From Deroplatys truncata (lineage: Eukaryota > Arthropoda > Insecta > Mantodea > Mantidae), in NCBI GenBank assembly GCA_030765065.1, contig CM060975.1, forward strand, positions 200,236,007 to 200,300,006: 64,000 nt of DNA, written 5' to 3'. The stretch's first letter is position 1. Every line of letters begins with the position of its first letter. A program made the translations under genes and the position numbers. The notes beneath the pieces are model-generated. The model saw nothing but the letters and a program-made list of their open reading frames with translations, had not been told where the DNA came from and did no database searches. This document shows positions 32,651 to 44,684 of the stretch, piece after piece.

Positions 32651-34261
32651 TTTCTGTTACACTCAGTGGCTGTTGGTTAACATTTTATTTGTTGGGACAC
32701 AAAATATAAAAATAACTTTGCATAGAATCTACGAACATGTGACTATTATGCCGCATTGCAAAAATAGGCTTGCCTGACATAAAGAACACACTTTCACTTT
32801 TCGCGAAAGTATAGTCAAAAGTAACTGTAGGTACTGGTATTCACTTTTGATTTGAGGTAAAATGTTCATTACACACTTAAAGTTTACTAAATATGTAATT
32901 CACCTTTAATTAAGTTTCTCATAATTTCAGATTTCTGCTAATAGTTTGGGTGCTTACTCATGTTCAGAAACTGCACGCAAGAATTAATGTCGGTAATAAA
33001 TATAAATCTTAGGACCGAGCAACATATTTAAACTGCACTTCTGTTCCCGACGTCACTGTTTATTTTGTTGGGGTGACCATAGGTATTTTAAAAACAATAT
33101 TGAAAAGCAACTTTTAAGGTTGCAATAAACACTAAGCTCTCAATTTATAGATGAAGTAATCCTCCTCTAACTAACCACTCAAGTTTACACTTATGATAAT
33201 GCTGGCTATTTTTAAAACGTAATGTCATTAAGGATAACTTACTTGAGTTGCTTATATAGTGGAAGAGTTTCTTATAGCCATTGGCCCGAAAGAGCAAATA
33301 GCCGATAGGGAATAATAACCTTGATCTCAGGACAAATCACTTAGGGAAGCTCCTCTTGCAGGAGCTCCGATAGGGAGGACGGACTCAGTGCGCATGTGCG
33401 AGAAAAGTCCACAGATATTGCGCACCCTTCGTGAACCCTTCCTACGACACCCCTGGCATCCCCTTGTCTATCATAACTCCTTTTAAGTCAAAGCATTCTG
33501 CACACTAAACTTGGACAGAAGCAGAATGTGCCTTGGCCCGTTATCTTCACACATACTGTAGGCCTCTGACGAGGCCTCTACATTAAAAACATCGTGCAAA
33601 GAAAGTATTCCCGCATGTTTCACTTGGAGCAGTTTCTAGTGATTTATAAGTTATTTACAACGCCCAGTAAGAAAGGAAGAACTCTGTGACGAGGAAATCA
33701 AACAAAAGCAATTGGCCATTCAGCATTGCTAGCACAAGAGCGTATGTTGTCTAAGAGGCCTTAAGCCTTGCTCATATGTTGAAAGTAGAGCCGTAATCTT
33801 CCTCAGATAGTGCTAGAATTGTTGACGTCAACACATTCCTTACATTCTAGTCAGAGGGACACAGTACTCGTACACTCGCTAAGTATTTACATTCCCCTGA
33901 GAAGCCGTTTAAACCGCACGCTTCTCTTGTATAAGACAAAGCAAGTGTTGAACGATTCAGGGTTTGCGTCTATAATTTTACTCTGTAATCCTGTTTTGAG
34001 TTGACAAAATGTACACAAATTATTTAAATATATTTATAATTCAAAATTAAAACGAGATCAAGTGCTCTTGTGCCCTTTAGCTCGAACCACCACGTTTACG
34101 CATTTACACCTACTGTCTGTTCAGCGACGCTTTAGCTAGGGGGTGGGGTTGCCCTTCCAAGGAGGTAGGGGTTTAGCTATGAAAGGACATAGTGCTAATT
34201 TGGTCTGAGGCAAGCGAGGGGTAAAGACGCACGACAGACGAAAGACTGTTGGCTGTTTTCC
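32651..34261. other. Unassigned 1.6 kb
   Basis: No ORF of interest and no repeat match. A perfect 7-bp hairpin (AGCTCCT-cttgc-AGGAGCT) lies at 33349-33367, and AGGCCTC is repeated at 33562-33580. May be single-copy host DNA. Confidence 0.35.
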
Positions 34262-34873
34262 ACTGTACGCGTTACCGTGGCACGAGATCAACACACTGTG
34301 TACCCCTGCCACCTTCTAAGACTTGGATTGGATTGACGACTGAGGGGACTCGACACTGATCCATAGTGGATATTATACCTACGCCCCACGAGGAAGGATG
34401 AGGCGAGAGGAGACATCGGGCGGCCGGAACCAGGAGCGATGACACAGCAATGACTGGGTCCCTAATTTTCCAGATAAAGACACTCCGGCAGACGGACATG
34501 CAGGCCGGTGACCCCACCCCACACAGAGTTGGTGAATGCCCCTCAAGGGGGTTCGGATATTCCGGCAGCCAGTCTAAAGCCGAGGGACAGTCACAAAGAG
34601 CCTCGTTTTCCCCTGCTACGCTGTACCGAAACACCATCGCCGACACTTCCAACTCTGAAAGGGATCAACGGATGAAAGATGAATAAAATGCAGAATGGAA
34701 CGAAATGGATGGACAGGAAATTCGGAGGATGAAAGAAACCACTCCAGCATTCGCCTGATGACCTGGAAAAACTCCCCAAAAACCCATGGGTCAGAGTGGG
34801 CGGTCATTGGGATCGATCCCGGGACCTCCCGAATGCGGGCCACAGACGTAACCGCCGGAGCCATCCCACTCGG
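34262..34873 (-). mobile_element. Family S tRNA-derived SINE, long copy
   Basis: On the minus strand the head GAGTGGGATGGCTCCGGCGG carries box A, and GGGATCGATCCC is a modified box B. Then comes a body matching 1-412, including AGGGACCCAGTCATTGCT (near 34460). At about 610 bp it is the most complete S copy and the best template for the family. The 126- and 124-codon minus ORFs are body sequence. Confidence 0.85.
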
Positions 34874-35494
34874 CCCAGTTAAGACTTTATCTGAGAGATA
34901 AGCTAAAACGTCGCTGAACAGTGTGTATACAGCTCCGTGCTGAGCTATGATATTAGCCATAACTAATGTAAATATGTTTTTATACAGCAAGAAGAAGCTT
35001 CTGTTTAAGTTATGAAAGAAGGATGGTAATAGAAAATTATATACCTATTATTTCACTAAGGATTGCAGATAGTTTGGAAAAATATTAACGAAAATATATA
35101 ACAGAATGACATGAATGAACATTCATTGTAATCATTTGGACACAGGACTTCGGAAAAATCTATCAGTACAACATTTTGTGACTATGTGATAATAAAACCG
35201 AATTAAAGTAAATTTCCAAAGTTCCATTCGCCAAAGTGGCACTGCGCTATACATCTAGCCACACTAGCTTGCATGGCGTTTCGTAGTGTAAGGGTTACAG
35301 ACGCGGGAATGATCGTGGTTTGCTATCATAGCATTGGTAGTGATTTTTTCCCCTTTCTGATTAATTCTTAAATGGATAATCGTATTCTCATTCATTTACA
35401 ATTTTGTCGAATATTATGATTATTGTTACGCTTTTTATTTTCTATATTGCCATGTCAGGAGTGCCTGAACACCACCTAAGAAATCTTATCGAAT
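34874..35494. other. Unassigned 620 bp
   Basis: AT-rich apart from a GC-richer patch at 35220-35330. No motif recognised. Confidence 0.35.
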
Positions 35495-35507
35495 TAACGT
35501 AGTGTTA

Positions 35508-35685
35508 ATCGGGCGGGATGGCTCAGGCGGCCACTTCTGGAAACTAAGGGACACTGTCATTGCTGTAATGTCGCTCCTGGATCCGACCGCCTGGTATCTC
35601 CACATCGTTCCTCCCCGGGAAACCCTCTTGTGGGTAGAATATCCACTCTGGGTCAGCCAAGTCCCCTCCGTATCAGAAGATAAAA
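35508..35685 (+). mobile_element. Family S SINE, internally deleted, with TSD
   Basis: The head GGGCGGGATGGCTCAGGCGG joins directly to the AGGGACACTGTCATTGCT core and the gtcccctcc tail. Box B and the 5' body are missing. The target duplication is taacgtagtgtta (35495-35507) and taacgcagtgcta (35686-35698), with two mismatches. Confidence 0.8.
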
Positions 35686-35701
35686 TAACGCAGTGCTACC
35701 C

Positions 35702-35835
35702 TTGATTTACTGCAGGCCTCGTATTTACAAAACGTCCTATCGTACAATGCAGCCATGAAATCTCCATGGAGATAGATACGCTTGCAAAATGTAAAATGCA
35801 CATAGGCATTGAAGTAGGTTGTTGTTTCACGTATG
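35702..35835 (-). repeat. Family X repeat, copy X1
   Basis: The minus strand resembles 52180-52300 on the plus strand (gcaa, ggagatttcatggctgc, acgttttgtaaa). One shared frame reads FMAALYDRTFCK here and FTAALCDGMFFK there. It continues directly from the L2 leader, so it may be internal sequence of the L retroelement. Confidence 0.45.
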
Positions 35836-36933
35836 GAAAGCCAATTTGAAGTAGGAGTTGTATTGTACTTCAACTGTTGGGGAGCCGAACTTGAAGTAAT
35901 TGCAACCGCACGTATGGTACCCGGTAGCCTTCGCCCCAAATTTAAAATATTAACTTTGTAATTTGACTGTTTCTTTAAATATTATATATTTATGTTTGCC
36001 TCGGCTGCGTCAGTATTATTGTTAGAGACATGGATTTCTTTGCAGGTAGTAGTGCGGCTAAGAATGTAGGCTTACACAGATTATAATGTTTACTTCACTA
36101 AATTTATTAATCCTTGGCACAATTTAAATAACACTTCACTGATATAGAGAGCTGTGAGATTCTTTTATTAATTACTTGCACTTTATGCAAGTATTTATGT
36201 TTGCCTCGGCTGCGTCAGTATTATTGCTAGAGACATGGATTTCTTTGCAGGTAGTAGTGCGGCTAAGAATGTAGGCTTACACAGATTATAATGTTTACTT
36301 CACTACATTTATTAATCCTTGGCACAATTTAAATAACACTTCACTGATATAGAGAGCTGTGAGATTCTTTTATTAATTACTTGCACTTTTTAACACGTAA
36401 GCTATTTTTGTCTCACACTGAATACGTATTGAACTTCTCGAGGACGCATCTCGCGTCCGGTTAGGAACGCTGTTTACAAGCAACTGACTTCTGAATTTGT
36501 ACAATTTGCCCTATTTCAGTTTCTGATTGGCTAATCCTACTCAAATAGAATACTTTGATTTAATTTAAGCTTTTTTCTGGTTGTTGATTGCCTATTTATA
36601 AACTGTCTCAAAATTAACATTATTGTTGCTCCAATAATTACAAGCAGCATTTTTAAACTTTCTTATTCATTATTGCCTCAAGATTAACTTATTGTTACCT
36701 CATTGTTAGCAACTTTTAACCTATTATTCTCACAGCTCTTACATTATTAAATTACGTAATATATTCACATAACATTATTGAACTTGTACATAATAATATA
36801 AACATTAATATAATGACTGTCACATGCATTTTATATATTATACTATACACATATTGCTTCAAGGCGGGTTGTTATTATATTTTATATTATATAAATTGAC
36901 TGAAATCATTTAAGTGTTAAAAGTACTGCCTCA
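35836..36933 (-). mobile_element. Family L LTR plus leader (L2)
   Basis: The LTR starts TGAGGCAGTACTTTTAACAC at 36933 (minus strand) and ends near 35940, just before TTTGGGGCGAAGGCTACCGG. It is about 990 bp instead of about 800 because of an internal 205-bp tandem duplication. The leader (35836-35939) contains the ggctccccaacagttgaag motif seen in L4. Confidence 0.75.
35985..36394. repeat. 205-bp tandem duplication inside the L2 LTR
   Basis: tatgtttgcctcggctgcg occurs at 35991 and again at 36196, and the two units stay nearly identical to ttacttgcacttt. The other L copies have the unit once. Confidence 0.9.
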
Positions 36934-37385
36934 GCATATAGATACAACGAGACGTTTTATACTTGGGTTGGATTGACAGAGGACTCAGATTCAAATCTCG
37001 GTTGTTCGCCTGCATGTCCGCGTTAATGTAGAAATACAATGGTCCAGTTTAGGTATACAGGATTTATCAAAATTAATAACGCAGACTAAAACGTTTGAAA
37101 GTATACCACAGTCGAAGCAAAAGATTCTAGTAAACATGGGTCTGCAAACGAGCCATGTGCGAGATAGTCGGAAATACGTGATTACAAGCCGCCACTGAGT
37201 TTATTATGCGACATCGTCCTAATTAGTACCAATGAATTTGAAAAGTATATTTTTCGTTTAATATTTTCTATTCTAAGTTGCCTCAAAATTCACTCATGGC
37301 ATCATCTTACAAGGAGTACAATTCTACTTTAGTATGTTTCATGTTATTATAATAATGCACACTTTTCCCTGTGGAAGAAAGTGTC
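36934..37385. other. Unassigned 450 bp
   Basis: AT-rich with no ORF and no match in the window. Confidence 0.35.
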
Positions 37386-37880
37386 ATCCTTGCATCTGGA
37401 TGCAATACTGCACTCGTCTCTGCAGTGAGTTTCGAATTCTTTCAAACACGCCCGGGTCATCTCGGAATTCTTAACAAGTACGTGCAATTCTCTGCTCCAG
37501 TACTTCAACGGTATAAACGGGAGTGCTGTACACTACACTTTTGAGGTGACCCCATACAGAAAAATCCAAAGGATTGAAATTAGGTGATCGTAGAGGCCAA
37601 GGTACAAGTCCTCCTCGACTATCCATCTTGGACCATATCTCCACGTTAGATATCTTCTTACAGTAGCAGCAAACTGTGCCGGTGCTCCATCTTGCATGTA
37701 CCACATACTCCGACGTTGCTCAAGGGGAACTTCCTCAAGCAATTTAGGTCAGTGGAGGCTCATAACCGCACATTCGCAATAATAAATCTCGAACGCGGCT
37801 TGTTTGCGGACCCATGTTTACTCGAGCTTCTTTGCTTCTATCATCGTATACTTTCAACAGCTTTAGTTTGCGCTATTATT
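37386..37880 (-). pseudogene. IS630/mariner-superfamily transposase remnant
   Basis: The minus strand, in two overlapping frames, gives EEVPLEQRRSMWYMQDGAPAQF with one catalytic Asp, then RGGLVPWPLRSPNFNPLDFS with the other about 40 residues later, then VWGHLKSVVYSTPVYTVEVL. These are the C-terminal catalytic blocks of the insect transposase group with (M/Q)(H/Q)DGAP-HF and SPDLNPLDF motifs. The N-terminal half was not found. Confidence 0.75.
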
Positions 37881-38121
37881 ACACACTCTGTATATTAATA
37901 GCATGTAAATTATTCATACTTTGTAATTAGTTTTAGTTAAAGGACCGTGGCAATAAACATCTGATTCGATAAAAAATACAAAATAAGAACTTAATAATGA
38001 CTCTATGGTGACACTAGCGAAACCGTTTTAACTAAGGATGCATCACACATATCAGGGCCGTTAGCTTGCCAAAAATTATCATATCGACCTCCAGCACAAT
38101 GGTATACCCATGACAAAAAAA

Positions 38122-38934
38122 TCCGATGTGCTACATTCACATGACCTTTCTCTACCCCTCTGTCGCTTATTAGTGGGTATACAAATTATTCTACGAACGT
38201 TTATTTTTCTATCTGCTTCAACTCAAACGAGAAAAACCATTACGGAAATACCTGCATTACACATTTTGTTATAGTTACAAAGGGAACAACGACATCAAAT
38301 GTTTTACAGTTGGACGCTATACGCTGGCCTTAAAATTCCATATTGTTTCCATGAAATCACGAGAAACAACTAAAATTCGATGGGTCTTTAAAACAAAGGC
38401 TAAATATTGGACAATTTGAACCATTAATAAATGGTTGATGCCCCAAATACTTATTTGAAATAAATTGTGTGTTTTAAAGAGATCTATATTTTTCGTAGTA
38501 CGTTTTCGTTTATCGCTTAACGTTTACCAGTTACACAAATTATTCAAAATTCCTTCCGAATGAAGAGGACTTCACAAGTTACTCCCAGAAAATTCAAGAC
38601 ATACATTTTATTTTCCATGCTAATATCTTTATTATATGGTATTTTATTCACAATTCTTAGAGCTATTTTTAGTAAATCAAACATTTCGAAAAATGTTCCA
38701 TATAATGGGTACTTGGGGGTGGGGAGATTATCTTGAAAATCTTCATGTAGCATATTTGGAAAATATTGACCTTAGATACCCAGTTTGGTATTTATTCGAC
38801 TTTTCGTTTTTGAATTATGTTGTTCACACACACATAACCAGACCTGTTTCTAAAGCTGCATTTTTTAATCAGGAACCACAAAATATTTGTATTTCCTGAA
38901 ATCTTAGTATCGAATTTTTGAGAAGAATGCAGTA
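38122..38934 (+). mobile_element. Family A copy 12, subfamily B, 3'-truncated
   Basis: Begins TCCGATGTGCTACATTCAC. The last recognisable segment is gtatcgaatttttgagaag. The terminal GTAGAGAAAGTA is missing. Confidence 0.72.
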
Positions 38935-39207
38935 ATTGAGTGAGTGGCACTTAGCTTCTTTTTTTCTCATGTGTACATGAAGATTTCAGAATTCATTATT
39001 ATTAATTAAATATGGTTTTTAATTTTAGAAAGAAAGCTTTACAATAAATATCAGAACTGTATACACGATTAGAATGTACTCTGTCACTACTCTCAGCCAG
39101 GCAATCCCAATACCTATGCATGGTGAATAACAATTAAGGTTTATTTATTTGTCAAGGTTAAGCGAATTACACGAGTTATCTAGTATAATATGTTCCCATA
39201 TTCTATA

Positions 39208-39841
39208 CAGGGTGAACCATTTAAGTTAAAACTGCAATAACTTCAAAACTAACCGTTGTAGAAAGAAATGTCTTTAATAAAAGTCGCTTGATATTATGGG
39301 GGAAAGTAAATACCATTAGTCGTGTTTTGTTTGCAATCATGGTCATTTTAGGGTCAATTTAATTTTTTAAATGGGAACCTAAATTGTGTATGTTGTTTTC
39401 TCATTAGAAAATACTTTATAAAAAGCTGTTTATTTTGTGATAAGGAATAAGGAAACAAAATAAAATATGTTGGTTTTCAGTTAAACGTAACTTGACCCTC
39501 AAATGACCATCCATGAATGGTCCAACGATTCATTGCGCTCTTCGTACACAGCCATTCAGAATTTTCGTTCTTATTTACGTTGGGGTATGAACAATTGCAG
39601 TGTTTTATAAAATGTTTAGTTTTTTTATGAGGAGTGAGAAAACAACATTAAAAAGTAGGTTGCCATTTAAAAAAAATTAAATTGACCCTAAAATAACACT
39701 CACAACGTCCTCCAAACAAAACGCGACTAATAGTATTTATTTTCCCGTATAATATGAAGCAACTTTTATTCAAGATATTTCTTTCTACAACGCTTACTTT
39801 TGGAGACTTCGTTTAAGTCTCAACTTAAATGGTCCATCCTG
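39208..39841. mobile_element. Family P palindromic MITE (634 bp)
   Basis: CAGGGTGAACCATTTAAGT at the left end pairs with ACTTAAATGGTCCATCCTG at the right, and the pairing continues as long arms of about 280 bp (TTGTAGAAAGAAATGTCTT and its complement, AGGGTCAATTTAATTTTTT and its complement). TA flanks at 39206-39207 and 39842-39843. Non-coding. The TA target suggests Tc1/mariner mobilisation. Confidence 0.85.
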
Positions 39842-40098
39842 TATATCCTAAAATTCGTAACATATTCATGGAGCTTTGAGCTAGAAGCTGACAAAATCTT
39901 TGGAAGAATTGCATTCTGCCTAATGTTGTTTCAGTGTTGATACAAATATTTTACACGTCTTGTTTATGGCTATGATGACAAAGAAGTGGGTACAAAATTT
40001 TGTTTTCTTTTCCTGCACATGCAATGAATATACATCGCTTTATTTGCCGTATTTAAAATATTTACATTGTGATAAGATTATCTCAATTGAAAAAAATA

Positions 40099-40896
40099 TC
40101 TGTATTAAACTCACATGACTTTCTCTGCTCCTGTACAAAATATTTTACAAACGCTTATTCTCCATCTACTTCATGTTAATCGAGCTAAACATTTGCAGAA
40201 TTTGCAAATTTTCTTGTAGGTGAAAGGGTAATACGCAAATACAGTGGGCTTTAAGCGATAGTTCAATATTTTAAGAGCTAGTTTGCTATGTGGAGCATTC
40301 CATTGTCTTTGCATGTCCAGAATTACCAAAAAAAAAAAATGAAAAATTCAAGCAAATTACAAGGAATGTCTCAGAAATGGTTCAGTTGACAAAAAATTGT
40401 ATATGACAAATTCGGTGTTTTAATAGGGTTTACATTTTTCGTGTAGTAACATTTTGACTAGCTCTTACGATTTACCAGTCATTCAGAATGAAGAGCACTT
40501 TTTGGGTATATTCCCAGAAAATTCAGGATATACATTTCATTTGCCATGAAAGTATCTTAAACATGTGATATTTTAATCAAAGTCGTTAACCATTTTTGAG
40601 AAAATCAGAAGTTTCGAAAAATTTCCCATGTAAAGGGTAGTCTGCTGTGGGGGGATTTTGTTGAAAATCTTCGTGTCGCATCTTTGAAAGATTCTGAACG
40701 CAAATACCAAGTTTGGTATTTATTCGACTTTCGTTTTTGAATTATGTTGTTTACAGGCATAGACACACACACTTTCCTTTTTCTAAAAATGCTTTGCTTA
40801 TTATTCAGGGGTCTGAATTTCCAGTGAAATCTCGATATCGAATTTTTGGATGGAATATAACACTTCCTCTACTTATTATACGTAGTAGAAAAAGTA
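40099..40896 (+). mobile_element. Family A copy 13, complete
   Basis: Begins TCTGTATTAAACTCACATG and ends CGTAGTAGAAAAAGTA. Flanked by A-runs. Confidence 0.78.
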
Positions 40897-41039
40897 AAAT
40901 ATCATGAAGCAAATTTTTCAGTATGACATTAGTTACTGGTAGAAATTCCTCGAAAGTTGAAGTTTACTTAAACACTAAATTTAGTGTACATGTTAGTTAT
41001 GTCATTTCCCGACACGCACTCGCACCTAATATTTTCTTT

Positions 41040-41153
41040 GTCTAGATTCAAGAAACTTCAAAATATACGTTTTGGATAAGAGGTGGATATTAGAGTTTTT
41101 TAACTGAATGCAATACCAATCTCCTGGTAACCAAGTAGCGAATGTGGAAAGTA
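41040..41153 (+). mobile_element. Family A right-end fragment
   Basis: A diverged terminal piece (agattcaagaaacttcaaaatatacg ... gaatgcaatacc ... gtggaaagta) lies between copies 13 and 15 in the same orientation. Confidence 0.5.
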
Positions 41154-41370
41154 AAAGATCTCATATGATACATTCAGTGACTTTTTCTATCATACATCGT
41201 TCATTAGTGGGTACACGAAGTAATCAGAAAAATATTTCTGTCTATTATATTTTAATCCAAACAAACTTTTGCAGAAATAGCCTTATTATACATTTCGTTA
41301 TAGATACAAAGGCAACAGCGATAGTCAAATGTTTTAGAACTGGACGCTATATGTTGGCCTTAAATGCCAG

Positions 41371-43131
41371 TAATACCATAATTATTGTCAGTAAGATATA
41401 AATGTAAAGAAAGAAGTGATAGTAAGTTAGAGAAACAATTGCAATAAACATTTCCGTATATAAAATAAATGTATAATGTAATAAGCCTGTGTTAAAAGAT
41501 TTGTCTGGAGAAAAACGTAATTAGCGAGGAAAGTCATTAGTAATAACTGAGTAGCGAACGGGTTAGTATAAAGATTCCTAGAATGCAGTTAAGGTTATAA
41601 GTTTGGTACGTTTGCAGAGTCACGTACACAGAAATTCTATAAAACTGTAAGGGAATGAAATTCTGAGATTCGGGTAGATACCCCATAGTAACACTGTCAG
41701 ATACGCATACGAAGAAGTTTAAGATTGGCCTCGCGCGTGAAGGAACCTTGGTGGAATAGTTCTAAGGTAGACGGAGCTAAAGTAATAAAAGAACGCGTAT
41801 TGCTAAAATTAGCATCTGTCTTTCTTTTCCTTTCTTCGTGTGCAGCTTTTGAGGCTTACAGTCTCTTATGGTGATCGGCAGTTCGTAGCGCCTAAGACTG
41901 TGCTGTGTTATCAATTACTTTGTGGTAGCCGCAAGGGGGTTTGCTGGTAAGCATTTAGCGACTCACGGCAAGTTATTGCGGAAACAGCTATTTCAAACTG
42001 TAAAATTGATACTGCAGAAGTTAGCAGTATAATAAGTCAATTGTTATAGTTTCGAGTGCTACGATTGATAATCAGTTCCATTCTTTATCTTCAAACGATC
42101 GACAATTCCCTTCAATAGCTTAAGTATACAGGGAGAGCCAAAAAACTACGAACAGCCTGCGCGGTGTTCTTCCTGGCCGCGTCCTCGGCGCTCGTTGCTG
42201 TCTGCCCTATCATAGAAAGGCGCGGATGAAACCATACATTTTTAAAACTACTTTTAAAGGCTTTACTTACCAACTTTATGAAAGGAAATGCTGAAATTGT
42301 TCGTTGTCCATGTTTTTGGCGCCTCTTTAGGAAACTATCAATCACTCGCCAATTTTTTCGAGTCAACAATTGAAGCCCGTAGATATGTGAATACAATTTT
42401 GCCCCCCTTTTTAAAAGATTTAACAACCAGGGAGTATTTTGCCTTTTTTCAACAAGACTCTGCACAGCTTATACGGCCAATATTTCGATGAGAAAAATTA
42501 AAAGTGTGTTTGAGGACAGAATTATTAGTACAGATTTGTGGCATCCTCGCTCCCTCGACCTAACACCCTGCGATTTCTATCTCTGGAGTAACTTAAAACA
42601 AAGTATACAAGATAAACCCACACATCGTGGAAGAATTAAAAGAAAATATCCGCCAGGAAATTGCCAGCATTTCTCAACGTGAACTACGGTGAGTGATGGA
42701 TAGTTTACTAAAGAGGTGCCAAAATGTATGGACAACGACGGTGGCGAGTTTCAGCATCTCCTTTCATAAAGTTGGTAAGTAAAGCCTTTAAAAGTAGTTT
42801 TAAAAATGTTGTATGGTTTCATCCGCGCCATTCTATGATAGGGGCAGACGGCAGCGAGCGCCGATGACGCGGACAGGAAAAACACCGAGCAGCCGGTTCG
42901 TAGTTTTTTGGCTCAACCTGTATTAGATCACATTAAATTTCTCAGTCAATTTAAATTTATGTTACTAGTTCCTAATACGCCCACGCATATACCCCAAGAG
43001 AAAGATCTCGTAGTCAACCACCGTAGCAGCCAGCAGCAGAATCAACAGCAGATATTGGAGACGACGCCTAAAAGTGAGGACCATCGCCGAGTTTCAAACC
43101 TGGTGACTATCGCGCGGCAGGAACTGTCTTC
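41371..43131 (+). mobile_element. Family K element, copy K2, carrying a transposon
   Basis: Matches K1 (29200-30190, opposite strand) except for a 792-bp transposon at 42129-42920. Contains agtaataaaagaacg and other AATAAA-like signals near 41780. Limits are inferred from the family A host sequence. Class unknown, possibly an LTR-type retroelement remnant. Confidence 0.55.
42129..42920 (+). mobile_element. IS630/mariner-like transposon with ~110-bp TIRs
   Basis: The ends CAGGGAGAGCCAAAAAACTA and, complemented, CAGGTTGAGCCAAAAAACTA head inverted arms of about 110-130 bp. TA at 42127-42128 and 42921-42922. Between the arms the plus strand encodes a broken transposase: EYFAFFQQDSAQLI (an Asp block), then IISTDLWHPRSLDLTPCDFYLWSNLKQ (the last Asp), then a frame break. 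The first catalytic region is missing, so it is a deletion derivative. Confidence 0.85.
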
Positions 43132-43815
43132 ACCAAACTGTTTCCATGCAATCGCGAGAAACAACTGAATGTTGACAGGACTTCAAGAGAATGGTCAAGT
43201 ATTGAACAATTCGAGCCATTAATAACGGATATTTCAGAAATGCCTTATGTCACAAAAAATGTATTCGAAGTAAATTGTGTGTTTTAAAGAGATATAGATT
43301 TTTTGCGTAATACGTTTTCGCCTATCACTTAACGTTTACCAGTTATATAAGATTGTATCAAATTCCTTTGGTGTGACACCACAATGAAGGGGTCTTCGCC
43401 GGCTCTTCCCCGAAAATTAAAGATATTCGTTTTATCTTTATCTTTATTTTAATCAAAATCGTTAGAGCCAGTTTTTAGAAAAACAAAAATTTCGAAAAAT
43501 GTAAAGGGTAGTTTGGGTAGAGGGATTTTGTTGAAATCCTTCGTGTCGCATCTTTGGAAAGCGTTGAATTAAAATACCAAGTTTGGTGTTTATCGGACTT
43601 CCTGTTTTTGAGTTATGCTGTTCGTAGACACACATACACACACAAACACGGACCTTTTTCTAAGAAGGTTTTTTTATTTTATTTTTTTTGGGGGGGGGGG
43701 AATCAGGAGCCTAAAAACATAATCTGCTCATGAATTTTTGGGTGGAATGCAATACCTTCTCATCCATTATATAGTGGTAGAGAAAGTAAAAATCAGTAGT
43801 ACCTATAAGAAAAGA

Positions 43816-44319
43816 TCTGATGTGTCACATACACTACAGCTATGTTTACTTTTATAAACTATTGTGAAGAAGGTTTATTTTCCCATCTAATTCACGTTAA
43901 CTGAGATAAACCTTTGCAGAAGTAGTTTCATTCACAGATTATTTCCAGAAAATGGCAGATATTTATTTTATATGTCATGTAAATATCTTAAACATGTGGT
44001 ATTTTAATCAAAATGGTTAGAGACTTTATTGTGAAAATAAGATTTCAATAAATCTTTCACGTAAAAGTGGTTTGAGATGGAGAGAGTTTCTTGAAAATCT
44101 TCGTGTTGCATCTTTGGAGGATGCTGAGGCCAGTTACAAACTTTGTATCGGACATTACCTTTTTGGTTATGCTGTTCACACATACGGACCTTTTTCTAAA
44201 AACACGTTTTCTGGATTCCATGGGCCTCAAAACGTGTATTTCTAGTGGAATCTTGATATCCAATTTTTGAGTGGAGTGCAGCACCTTGTCTACCTTCCAG
44301 GTATGGGGTAGACAAAGTA
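43816..44319 (+). mobile_element. Family A copy 16, internally deleted
   Basis: Both ends are present (TCTGATGTGTCACATACAC; gtagacaaagta) but the copy is only 504 bp. The junction is near gcagaagtagtttcattcacag. Confidence 0.7.
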
Positions 44320-44684
44320 ATAAAATTTATGAATTTAAAAAAAAATTAACTTAATGCATGTCACATTTGCTACTGCAGAGGATGATCTTCCGAAAACTAT
44401 TCTAGAATTAGACAAAATAGGGAAAAATATAATTTAAATACTTCGCATACAAAAACCAAAACAAGTAAGTATTCTGGGGATAAATCATATAAATATAAAA
44501 TAGTACTGAATCATAAAATCATTGATCAGGTCACCGTTACAATTATCTGGGCTTCAGTATTTCTTATGAACACAGGAAAGACATAAACATAAAATTAAAT
44601 AAAGAACAAGAAAGAATAAACCAAGAAGAGCTACACCATTAAAGCTATGCAAAACATGTAGTACCAGTCCTTTGTTACGGAAGT
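44320..44684. other. Unassigned 365 bp
   Basis: AT-rich with no features. Ends at the L3 LTR start. Confidence 0.35.

Larger units (their letters stand above)
41159..43788 (+). mobile_element. Family A copy 15 (subfamily B), split by K2
   Basis: Left part 41159-41370 (catatgatacattcagtgac ... ctatatgttggccttaaa). Right part about 43132-43788 (ctgtttccatgcaatcgcgag ... gtagagaaagta). Without the 1.76-kb K2 block the halves are contiguous. Confidence 0.7.

Noticed and set aside
33349-33367. Perfect hairpin AGCTCCT-cttgc-AGGAGCT as a regulatory RNA
   Set aside because: A single short stem with no supporting context. Expected occasionally in 64 kb.
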